DNA of 20,319 nucleotides from positions 1-20,319 of the forward strand of contig JAIERC010000069.1 of NCBI GenBank assembly GCA_019747165.1, written 5' to 3'. Of this stretch, positions 1 to 6,580 are shown one piece after another; within the stretch, counting starts at the first letter, position 1, and each line of letters begins with the position of its first letter. The DNA is from Sphingomonas sp. Its GTDB lineage: Bacteria > Pseudomonadota > Alphaproteobacteria > Sphingomonadales > Sphingomonadaceae. Under the pieces are notes generated by a model, which did not search any database, had not been told where the DNA came from, and saw only the letters and a list, made by a program, of their open reading frames with translations. The position numbers and the translations under genes are program-made.

Positions 1-950
1 TGGCGGAATTTCGCCAGACCAAGATCGACGAGATCCGCGCGCAAGTGGGAACGGGCAGGGTGATTTGCGGCCTGTCGGGCGGGGTCGATTCCGCGGTGGC
101 GGCGGTGCTGATCCATGAGGCAATCGGTGCGCAGCTCACCTGTGTGTTCGTCGATCATGGGCTGATGCGCAGTGGCGAGGCCGATCAGGTCGTGGGCCTG
201 TTCCGCAACCATTATAATATTCCGCTGGTCCATGTGAACGCGGAGACGTTGTTTCTGAACGGGCTCAAGGGCCTCACTGACCCAGAGGCGAAGCGCAAGT
301 TCATCGGGGCGACCTTTATCGAAGTGTTCGAGGCCGAGGCGCGCAAGATCGGTGGTGCTGAGTTTCTGGCGCAGGGGACGCTTTATCCCGATGTGATTGA
401 AAGCGTGTCGTTCACCGGCGGGCCGTCGGTTACGATCAAGAGCCATCACAATGTCGGCGGCCTGCCCGAACGCATGAACATGAAGCTGGTCGAGCCGTTA
501 CGCGAATTGTTCAAGGACGAGGTGCGCGCGCTGGGGCGCGAGCTTGGTCTGCCCGATATTTTTGTCGGGCGGCATCCGTTTCCGGGGCCTGGCCTGGCGA
601 TCCGAATTCCGGGCGAGGTGACCAAGGAACGCTGCGATATCCTCCGCAAGGCCGACGCAATCTACCTAGAGGAAATCCGCAATGCCGGGTTGTACGATGC
701 GATTTGGCAGGCATTTGCGGTGCTGCTGCCGGTGCGCAGCGTTGGCGTGATGGGCGACGGGCGGACCTATGACAATGTGCTGGCGCTGCGTGCGGTGACA
801 TCAACCGACGGGATGACCGCACAGGCGTTTGAATATCCTGGCGGCTTCCTGCCGCGCGTGGCGACTCGTATCGTCAATGAGGTCAAGGGCATCAACCGCG
901 TGACCTATGATTACACCAGCAAGCCGCCCGGCACGATCGAGTGGGAATGA
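1..950 (+). CDS. guaA: GMP synthase (glutamine-hydrolysing), C-terminal part, 5' truncated by window edge
   Basis: GuaA makes GMP from XMP, ATP and glutamine in the cytoplasm, the last step of guanine nucleotide synthesis. The open frame runs in from the left edge (first full codon at base 3) with no start, so the glutamine amidotransferase domain lies outside the window. What is seen is the ATP pyrophosphatase domain: the PP-loop SGGVDS is encoded at 75-92, followed by FVDHGLMR and the DVIES segment near 394. The C-terminal dimerisation domain follows, with RHPFPGPGLAIR (about 571-606) and the diagnostic ending KPPGTIEWE. An internal GTG at 45 could be taken for a start, but the residues before it (AEFRQTKIDEIRAQ) continue the linker of the family, so it is not the start. 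The sequence looks intact. The identification is firm; only the 5' end is unknown. Confidence 0.97.
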   Translation, partial: AEFRQTKIDEIRAQVGTGRVICGLSGGVDSAVAAVLIHEAIGAQLTCVFVDHGLMRSGEADQVVGLFRNHYNIPLVHVNAETLFLNGLKGLTDPEAKRKFIGATFIEVFEAEARKIGGAEFLAQGTLYPDVIESVSFTGGPSVTIKSHHNVGGLPERMNMKLVEPLRELFKDEVRALGRELGLPDIFVGRHPFPGPGLAIRIPGEVTKERCDILRKADAIYLEEIRNAGLYDAIWQAFAVLLPVRSVGVMGDGRTYDNVLALRAVTSTDGMTAQAFEYPGGFLPRVATRIVNEVKGINRVTYDYTSKPPGTIEWE

Positions 951-955
951 TGGGC

Positions 956-970
956 TCGCGGTAACCGCGA
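956..970. repeat. Short palindrome just after guaA
   Basis: TCGCGGT-A-ACCGCGA is a perfect inverted repeat with 7-base arms, starting 5 bases after the guaA stop. It has no T-run, so it is at best a weak or Rho-assisted end signal. It could equally be a protein-binding palindrome or chance in GC-rich DNA. Confidence 0.3.
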
Positions 971-1159
971 CTATGCTGGGCGAATTCTTGGCCCCGAACA
1001 TCGACATGCAGCGGCCCAAGCTGGTCAGAATGGCGCCCATTTTTTGCTGTTGCTTTTCAGCATGAGCATGGCCAATCTTGACGAAAGCAGGGGTGCGGTT
1101 CGGTTTCGCACGATACTGTCATCACGCAGGAGAGACCCGAATGATCAAGGGGGTCTCGT

Positions 1160-1990
1160 TTGGTTGAATCATTGCTCCAGGCAGCGGTGCCGTTTGCGGC
1201 GCTGATCCTGGCTGGCCTTTTCGCGGGTTTCGCAGCCGGATTATTTGGGATCGGCGGCGGCTTTATTGTTGTCCCCGCTCTTTTGATCGTTTTGCCGCTA
1301 TTTGGTGGCGATAAGGCGCAGCTTGCGCATGTCGCGATTGGCACGTCTGCGGCGACAATCATCATCACCTCGATCCGTTCGCTGCGATCACATGCCCTGC
1401 GCGGGGCCGTCGAATTCCCGATTCTGTGGAGCTGGGCACCATGGCTGATTCTTGGCGATGCCGCTGGCGTGGTGCTGGCCGGGCGGATTGACGGGCATAT
1501 TCTGACGATGATCTTTGCGATCGGTGTCGGGCTGATGTCCCTGCTCTTCCTGGTGCCGCAGCTGGCCGACCATAAATTTGGCGACGACATGCCGGGTATC
1601 GCCCCTCGTGTTGCGATTGCGGGCGGTCTTGGAACGTTTTCCGCGCTGCTGGGGATTGGCGGTGGCACGATCGCGATCATGGTGATGACGTTATGTGGCC
1701 GGTCGATCCACCGCGCGATTGCAACCGCGTCGGGCATTGGCGCGCTGATCGCCATTCCCAGTGCGATTGGCTTTGTGCTGATCGGGCTTGGCGAGGCCGG
1801 GCTGCCCTGGGGATCGCTTGGCTTTGTCAACCTGCCCGCGGCGGCGGTGATTACGTCCATGTCGATCCTGACGGCACCGTTGGGCGTGGCGGCGGCCCAC
1901 AGCTTGCCGGCGTCCCCCTTGCGCCGAATTTTTGGGCTCTATCTCATTTTCATTTCGATTGTGATGTTCCGCAATGCGATGAAGATGTGA
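1160..1990 (+). CDS. TauE/SafE family membrane permease (first of two in the window)
   Basis: This 276-residue, very hydrophobic protein is of the TauE/SafE (formerly DUF81) family. These are inner-membrane carriers linked mainly to export or uptake of organosulfur and other small anions. The family's internal duplication is visible: GLFGIGGGFIVVPALL near residues 28-43 and LLGIGGGTIAIMVM near 163-176, each at the start of a half with several membrane spans. The start is probably TTG at 1160: an in-frame TGA at 1142 blocks earlier starts and AAGGGGG lies at 1147-1153. The ATG at 1141 is in another frame and reads only eight codons. Neighbours (guaA upstream, an aminotransferase downstream) do not reveal the substrate. 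The family call is strong; the substrate is unknown. Confidence 0.88.
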   Translation: MVESLLQAAVPFAALILAGLFAGFAAGLFGIGGGFIVVPALLIVLPLFGGDKAQLAHVAIGTSAATIIITSIRSLRSHALRGAVEFPILWSWAPWLILGDAAGVVLAGRIDGHILTMIFAIGVGLMSLLFLVPQLADHKFGDDMPGIAPRVAIAGGLGTFSALLGIGGGTIAIMVMTLCGRSIHRAIATASGIGALIAIPSAIGFVLIGLGEAGLPWGSLGFVNLPAAAVITSMSILTAPLGVAAAHSLPASPLRRIFGLYLIFISIVMFRNAMKM

Positions 1991-2065
1991 CGGGTGGTAA
2001 TGCGACTGATTGAGCCACGGCCGATACCCATCGGTGGTGATGAGCGATAAAAGGGAGAGAGCAAG

Positions 2066-3256
2066 ATGACCGACGTGATTGCAGAGCCAACCGCTTTGAT
2101 CCTGCCCGAGGAAGCGCAGGATGATTTGCTGACGCGTGGGTATAACCGTCGCGATCTTGCCCGGTTTGCCGCCGTCTTTGGCGTTGGCGCGGTAGCGGCG
2201 ACGACGGGCCGCCCCGCTTGGGCGTCAGCGGGCGTGCCTGATCCGGCACCCACAGCCAAGACGCGAATCGGCGCCAATGAATGTTGGACAGGGCCGCTGA
2301 TGCCGGGGCAGATCGCAGCCGGCAAGATGATCGCGCATAGCAACCGCTATTCGCCGCACGACGAACGCGGAGATTTTATCAAGGCGGTGATGTCGGTTGA
2401 GGGCGTGCCCTATGATCATGTCGCTCCCTGGCCGGGATCGAGCGATCCGCTTTCGCGCGCGGTGATCAGCTATTGTTCGCCGACCAAGGGCCTGGTCACG
2501 GCCGATCCGACCTTTGAACTCGCTGGCCGCACTGCCGAATGGATTGGCGCACCCGTCAAGCGGGTGCCGTTGACCCCGGATTTTCGCCATGACGTAAGGG
2601 CGATGCTCGCGGCTGATCCCAATGCCGGCCTCTATTATATCTGCACGCCCAACAACCCGACCGGCACCATCACCCCGCTGGCCGACATTGAATGGCTGAT
2701 CAAGAACAAGCCCGAAGGATCGATGGTCCTTGTGGATGAGGCTTATACCCATTTTGCTGGGGTGCCGGTCGCGTCATCCTTTGTCATGGCACACAAGGAT
2801 GTGATCGTGATGCGGACCTTTTCGAAAATCTTCGGGATGGCCGGCATGCGGATGGGCTTCATTATGACCAACCCCGCCAATATCGCCAAGATGATGCGCT
2901 ATGATGGCGGCATGCAATCCGGCGCGTTGCCGCTGCCTTCACTCGCCTGCGCGACGGCCAGCCTGACCGCCAAGACGCTGATCGCGGCGCGCAAGGCCGA
3001 AATGGAGCAAGCGCGCGGCATGACGATTGATCACCTGAAGGCGCGGGGCCTGACGGTGGTGCCCACCAACGCCAATATGGTGATGATCGACTGGAAGACC
3101 AAAGCTGCCAAGGATGTGCAGGCCGCGTTCCGTTCGCAAAGCGTCGAAATTGGCCGGTCCTGGCCAATCTGGCCGACCGTATCGCGGATCACGGTGGGAT
3201 CGATGACCGACATGAAGAACTTCTGCATGGCACTCGACAAGGTGTGGGTTGCCTGA
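2066..3256 (+). CDS. HisC-like PLP-dependent aminotransferase with a twin-arginine signal
   Basis: This is a 396-residue fold-type I aminotransferase related to histidinol-phosphate aminotransferase. Visible motifs are NNPTG (196-200), DEAY with Asp224 and Tyr227, the PLP-binding lysine Lys254 in TFSKIFGMAGMRMG, and the substrate-carboxylate arginine Arg374 in SRITVGS. Before the enzyme there are about 55 extra residues with NRRDLARF (Arg28-Arg29), a hydrophobic stretch (35-47) and AWASAG, which resembles a Tat signal with a signal-peptidase site near residues 53-55. If so, the folded enzyme with its cofactor is exported to the periplasm. The ATG at 2066 follows AAAGGGAGAGAG at good spacing. 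The usual HisC N-terminal substrate motif is replaced by IGANECWTG, so the amino donor is not predictable and I would not call it hisC. A strong terminator follows, so it ends its transcription unit. Confidence 0.85.
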   Translation: MTDVIAEPTALILPEEAQDDLLTRGYNRRDLARFAAVFGVGAVAATTGRPAWASAGVPDPAPTAKTRIGANECWTGPLMPGQIAAGKMIAHSNRYSPHDERGDFIKAVMSVEGVPYDHVAPWPGSSDPLSRAVISYCSPTKGLVTADPTFELAGRTAEWIGAPVKRVPLTPDFRHDVRAMLAADPNAGLYYICTPNNPTGTITPLADIEWLIKNKPEGSMVLVDEAYTHFAGVPVASSFVMAHKDVIVMRTFSKIFGMAGMRMGFIMTNPANIAKMMRYDGGMQSGALPLPSLACATASLTAKTLIAARKAEMEQARGMTIDHLKARGLTVVPTNANMVMIDWKTKAAKDVQAAFRSQSVEIGRSWPIWPTVSRITVGSMTDMKNFCMALDKVWVA

Positions 3257-3301
3257 GTGTAGCCGTGTAAGCATCCCTGCCTGATCGCAGGCCGCCAGCA
3301 A

Positions 3302-3336
3302 GCCGGGTGCCCCGATAGTGGGGCATCCGGCTTTTT
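3302..3336 (+). terminator. Intrinsic terminator after the aminotransferase gene
   Basis: GCCGGGTGCCCC (3302-3313) pairs with GGGGCATCCGGC (3320-3331) over 12 bp with one G-T pair and a six-base loop GATAGT. TTTTT and then CTTC follow directly. It lies 46 bases after the aminotransferase stop on the same strand and is a textbook Rho-independent terminator. Confidence 0.9.
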
Positions 3337-3577
3337 CTTCGTCTGTCTCGTTGCCGCCAAAAGCCGCCAGGGCAATCGATTGTGGTGTAAACCGATGCTG
3401 CACTGCAACACAACGTCGCCAATGTCAGTTCAGCTATGATTTGTTATAAAAAAGCGATTATTGACCAATATATCTCCGCCAATGTTTCTGGGTCTGTACT
3501 ATCGGAACCCGCCTGCTGGGCGAGAGTGTCGACGAGCCAGACGAAGGCGGGACCTCAATCTGGCAACAGGAGATCCC
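3337..3577 (+). promoter_or_regulatory. AT-richer intergenic stretch upstream of the porin-like gene
   Basis: With the preceding terminator, the gene-free stretch is 3257-3577 (about 320 bases). The part 3436-3475 is clearly richer in A and T than its surroundings (TTTGTTATAAAAAAGCG, then TTGACCAATATATC), which suits a promoter for the porin-like gene. A coding frame is open from 3461 into the gene, but its residues are arginine-rich and unlike a signal peptide, so I read it as leader. I cannot assign exact -35 and -10 boxes. The ribosome site AGGAGA at 3568-3573 decides the ATG at 3578. Confidence 0.4.
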
Positions 3578-4405
3578 ATGAAGTTAGCACTTTTCACCAC
3601 CGCCAGCGCTGTCGCCGCAGCGATGTTGATCGGCGCGCAGCCTGCCGCTGCCCAGGAAACCGATCCACCCAAACCACTGACCGTTACGGGCTCGATTGCG
3701 CTCGTCTCAGATTACCGCTTTCGCGGCGTTTCCCAATCCGACAAACAGATAGCAGTGCAGGGTGGCTTTACCGTTACGCATGAAAGCGGCCTTTATGCCG
3801 GCACCTGGGCATCCAACCTCGCAGGTTGGGGGACGTTTGGCGGCGCCAATACCGAACTCGATCTGTACGGAGGCTATAAGGTGCCCATCGGCGGCGCGAC
3901 GCTCGATGTCGGCTTAACCTGGTACATGTATCCAGGCGGTGCCAGCAACACCGATTTTGCTGAGCCTTATGTCAAGCTTAGCGGCACGGTTGGGCCCGTA
4001 TCGGTGCTCGGCGGCATTGCTTATGCCCCCCCGCAGCGTGCCCTTGGTAACTTCTCAAGAACGCCGTTCAGCCGTGGCCAGGCAGAGGATAATATTTATG
4101 TCTGGGGTGATGCGAGCGTTGGCATCCCGAAAACGCCAATTACCGCCAAGGCGCATGTTGGCTATTCGGACGGTAACCCAGGGTTGGGCCCGAATGGCAC
4201 CAGCGTTGCGCCGACCGGCAGATATGTTGATTGGCTGCTCGGCGTCGATGCTGTGGTCGGGCCCCTGGTGCTCGGTGTTGCCTATGTCGATACGAATATC
4301 TCGTCGGCGGGATCTGCTTATTTGTTGCCGAATTTCAGCTCGACCAAGGATGGTAGCTCGATTGCCGACTCTCAGGTCGTATTCTCGGTTTCGGCGAGCT
4401 TCTGA
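3578..4405 (+). CDS. Gcw_chp/TorF-type putative outer-membrane porin
   Basis: This is a 275-residue predicted outer-membrane beta-barrel. It has a classic Sec signal peptide (MKLALF, hydrophobic core, AQPAAA then Gln26) with cleavage likely after Ala25. The mature protein opens with the family signature LTVTGSIALVSDYRFRGVSQSDKQ, and continues with FTVTHESGLYAGTWASN and alternating Gly- and Tyr-rich strands such as LDLYGGYKV and LTWYMYPGG. It ends in VVFSVSASF, whose terminal Phe fits the barrel-assembly signal. This matches the conserved TIGR02001/Gcw_chp group, often annotated as TorF family putative porin; the transported solute is not established. The ATG at 3578 is chosen over an open frame back to 3461 because it begins the signal peptide and has AGGAGA five bases upstream. 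The gene seems to be transcribed alone: terminator before, hairpin after. Confidence 0.85.
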   Translation: MKLALFTTASAVAAAMLIGAQPAAAQETDPPKPLTVTGSIALVSDYRFRGVSQSDKQIAVQGGFTVTHESGLYAGTWASNLAGWGTFGGANTELDLYGGYKVPIGGATLDVGLTWYMYPGGASNTDFAEPYVKLSGTVGPVSVLGGIAYAPPQRALGNFSRTPFSRGQAEDNIYVWGDASVGIPKTPITAKAHVGYSDGNPGLGPNGTSVAPTGRYVDWLLGVDAVVGPLVLGVAYVDTNISSAGSAYLLPNFSSTKDGSSIADSQVVFSVSASF

Positions 4406-4411
4406 TCGGGT

Positions 4412-4441
4412 GATCCCGCAAGGGGTTACCCTTGCGGGATC
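4412..4441 (+). terminator. Perfect 13-bp hairpin after the porin-like gene
   Basis: GATCCCGCAAGGG (4412-4424) and CCCTTGCGGGATC (4429-4441) form a perfect 13-bp stem with a GTTA loop, 6 bases after the porin stop. There is no T-run (CCGCC follows), so it may stabilise the 3' end of the mRNA or act as a weak or Rho-linked terminator. The structure is certain; its role is not. Confidence 0.55.
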
Positions 4442-4492
4442 CCGCCAGTGCGTCGTGCCGGCGGCAATGGACTTTGCGCGACGGTCAGGTAA

Positions 4493-5572
4493 ATGGCAGT
4501 GATGGCTGCTGATCCGCTTTCGCCCGATCGACTTATCCTTCGTCGACCAGATGACTGGCACGTCCATCTGCGCGATGATGCGATGCTGGCGGGCGTTGCG
4601 AACTATACTGCGCGACAATTTGCGCGGGCGATTGTGATGCCTAATCTGGTGCCGCCCGTGACGGACCGGACAGCAGCATCGGCCTATCGGGCGCGGATCA
4701 TGGCCGCGATCGATCCAGGCCTTGGCTTCACGCCATTGATGACGTGTTATCTGACCGATCATATCGATCCTGATGAGGTTGAATGCGGATTTGCCGAGGG
4801 TGTTTTCGCCGCTGCCAAACTCTACCCCGCGCATGCCACCACCAATGCAGAACATGGCGTCTCCGATGTCAGCGCGATCAGTGCGGTGCTGGAGCGGATG
4901 CAAAAGATTGGCATGCCGCTGTTGCTGCACGGCGAGGTGACCGATCCTGCGATCGACATCTTTGATCGGGAAGCGGTGTTTATCGATCGCATTTTTTCAC
5001 GGATCAGCGCCGATTTTCCGGGATTGAAGACAATATTCGAACATATCACCACGGCCGATGCGGTGGCCTTTGTCGAGGCCAGCGGTCCGCTGGTCGCAGC
5101 GACGATTACGCCCCACCATTTGCGGATAAATCGCAACGCGATGTTTGAAGGCGGGATCCGGCCGCATTTTTATTGCCTGCCGGTTGCCAAGCGCGAGCGG
5201 CACCGGCTCGCGCTGCGCCGCGCGGCGGTTTCGGGCTCCCCGAAATTTTTCCTGGGCACCGATTCTGCGCCGCATGAGGTTGGCCGCAAGGAATCGGCCT
5301 GTGGCTGCGCTGGCCTGTTCAACGCCCCCTTCGCGATCGAAAGCTATGCCGCGACCTTTGACGAGGAGGGCGCGCTCGATCGGCTGGAGGGCTTTGCTGC
5401 TGAACATGGGCCGCGCTTCTATGGGCTTCCGCTCAGCGATGAACGGATCGTGCTGGAACGTGTGCCGGTGACGGTTCCCGCAATCATTGCCACGGTCGAT
5501 GCGGGCAATCTGGTGCCCTTCCATGCCGGGGATATCCTGCCCTGGCGCTTTGCCGGTCGTGCGCCTGCGTGA
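4493..5572 (+). CDS. pyrC: Dihydroorotase, homodimeric E. coli (class II) type
   Basis: PyrC cyclises carbamoyl-aspartate to dihydroorotate in de novo pyrimidine synthesis. The 359 residues contain all zinc-site ligands of the class II enzyme: His23 and His25 in DWHVHLRD, the carbamylated Lys109 in AAKLYPAHATTN, His146 in LLLHGEV, His184 in FEHITT, and Asp257 in FLGTDSAPHE. Each is offset by seven from the E. coli positions, so the enzyme should be active. The flexible-loop region and the PFHAGDILPWRF-like ending are also kept. The start is ATG 4493 or ATG 4502 (MAADPLS); no strong ribosome site decides between them. The stop overlaps the GTG start of the next gene by four bases, so the two are probably translated together. 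No pyrB is adjacent. Confidence 0.95.
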   Translation: MAVMAADPLSPDRLILRRPDDWHVHLRDDAMLAGVANYTARQFARAIVMPNLVPPVTDRTAASAYRARIMAAIDPGLGFTPLMTCYLTDHIDPDEVECGFAEGVFAAAKLYPAHATTNAEHGVSDVSAISAVLERMQKIGMPLLLHGEVTDPAIDIFDREAVFIDRIFSRISADFPGLKTIFEHITTADAVAFVEASGPLVAATITPHHLRINRNAMFEGGIRPHFYCLPVAKRERHRLALRRAAVSGSPKFFLGTDSAPHEVGRKESACGCAGLFNAPFAIESYAATFDEEGALDRLEGFAAEHGPRFYGLPLSDERIVLERVPVTVPAIIATVDAGNLVPFHAGDILPWRFAGRAPA

Positions 5573-6516
5573 CCATGGCTGACCCTGGCGATCAACCGCC
5601 GGTCTATCGATACCGTGTTTCGGGATTAACTGTTCAAAGCGATCTTGCCTTGCCTGGGTTGCATCGGCTGGATAGCGATGCGCCGCCCGATGTGGCCATC
5701 GCGGCTGGTATCGTGCCAATCATGCTCCCTGATCCCCTTCTTGTTCGGCCGCGCTTGCAGCTTGGGGCGACCCAGGCTTTGTGGCACCCTCCCGGCATTG
5801 GGCGCTTCCTGATCGAAGGCGGCAGGATGATCCGTTATGCGGCCGAGCGTGATGCCACGCCCGAAGACCTGGCGATCTTCCTGGTCGGTACGGTCTTTGC
5901 GGTACTGTTCCACCAGCGGGGTGACATTGTTCTGCATGCCAGCGCGGTCGCGGTTGGCGGGCGAGCCGTGCTGTTCTGCGGGCGATCGGGTGCCGGCAAA
6001 TCGACGCTTGCCGCAGCGCTTGTCGAACAGGGATACCCGCTGCTGTCCGACGATCAATGCGCGATTGTCCTGGATTCGGCATCGCAGCCGATGCTTCGAC
6101 CCGATGGGCGTCAGCTGAAGTTATGGGCGCCATCGATCGCGGCGCTGGCGCTGGACGGGCGACGGCAAGCGGCGGTGCCGATCAATCCCAACAAATATTA
6201 TGTCGATCCCGCCCAGCGGCGTGAGGACGCTCTGCCGATCGGCGCGATTTATCATTTGTCCGAAAGCGATTCAGCGGCGGCAACCGAGGTCAAGATTCCC
6301 AATTTGGCCGATCGTACCGCGCTGCTGGTCGCCAATGCCTATCGCCCGGTGCTGATGCAACGGATGGGGCGAAGGCCCAGCTATCTGCAGGCGAGTGCGG
6401 CGATTGCCGGGCAGATCGGGGTATTTCAGTTTGTTCGGCCAAAGCAGTTCTCTGTGATGCCCATGATACTCGGCGCGCTTGCCGATCATTGGCGGGACAT
6501 TGGGCTGGTCGCCTAG
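5569..6516 (+). CDS. HprK-like P-loop serine kinase domain protein
   Basis: The 315-residue protein has a C-terminal domain like HPr kinase/phosphorylase. The Walker A is GRSGAGKST (residues 138-146), preceded by LHASAVAVGGRAVLFC, and LLSDDQCAIV (158-167) fits the acidic base region of the HprK fold. The N-terminal 110 residues (YRYRVSGLTVQSDLALPGL and onward) are not the HprK N-terminal domain but resemble the leader of stand-alone HprK-like proteins found in many alphaproteobacteria, some in lasso-peptide clusters. No lasso precursor, cyclase or asparagine-synthase-like gene is seen here, and no PTS gene either, so the target is unknown. The start is GTG 5569, overlapping the pyrC stop (GTGA), or ATG 5575 in the same frame. 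The four-base overlap suggests coupling to pyrC. Confidence 0.72.
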   Translation: MTMADPGDQPPVYRYRVSGLTVQSDLALPGLHRLDSDAPPDVAIAAGIVPIMLPDPLLVRPRLQLGATQALWHPPGIGRFLIEGGRMIRYAAERDATPEDLAIFLVGTVFAVLFHQRGDIVLHASAVAVGGRAVLFCGRSGAGKSTLAAALVEQGYPLLSDDQCAIVLDSASQPMLRPDGRQLKLWAPSIAALALDGRRQAAVPINPNKYYVDPAQRREDALPIGAIYHLSESDSAAATEVKIPNLADRTALLVANAYRPVLMQRMGRRPSYLQASAAIAGQIGVFQFVRPKQFSVMPMILGALADHWRDIGLVA

Positions 6517-6580
6517 CGTGGCTTGCGATCCGCGGCCTAACCAAGGATAGCGGCCCGGAATATTGGGCAGAGGATGCGGT

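Noticed and set aside
973..1065. 30-codon plus-strand frame after guaA (ending in FCCCFSA)
   Set aside because: No ribosome site and no believable protein character; too short to support.
1057..1860. Long minus-strand frame opposite the first TauE/SafE gene
   Set aside because: It is rich in Pro, Ser, Arg and Ala, has no recognisable motif, and mirrors a clear membrane-protein gene; typical GC-rich shadow frame.
2021..2034. CCGAT-ACCC-ATCGG stem between the first permease and the aminotransferase
   Set aside because: Only five base pairs and no T-run; too weak to call a terminator.
3461..3577. N-terminal extension of the porin-like protein
   Set aside because: The added residues are Arg-rich and would bury the signal peptide; ATG 3578 has a strong ribosome site.
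4055..4930. 291-codon minus-strand frame across the porin and pyrC genes
   Set aside because: It crosses a perfect hairpin and two good genes and shows no domain; shadow frame.
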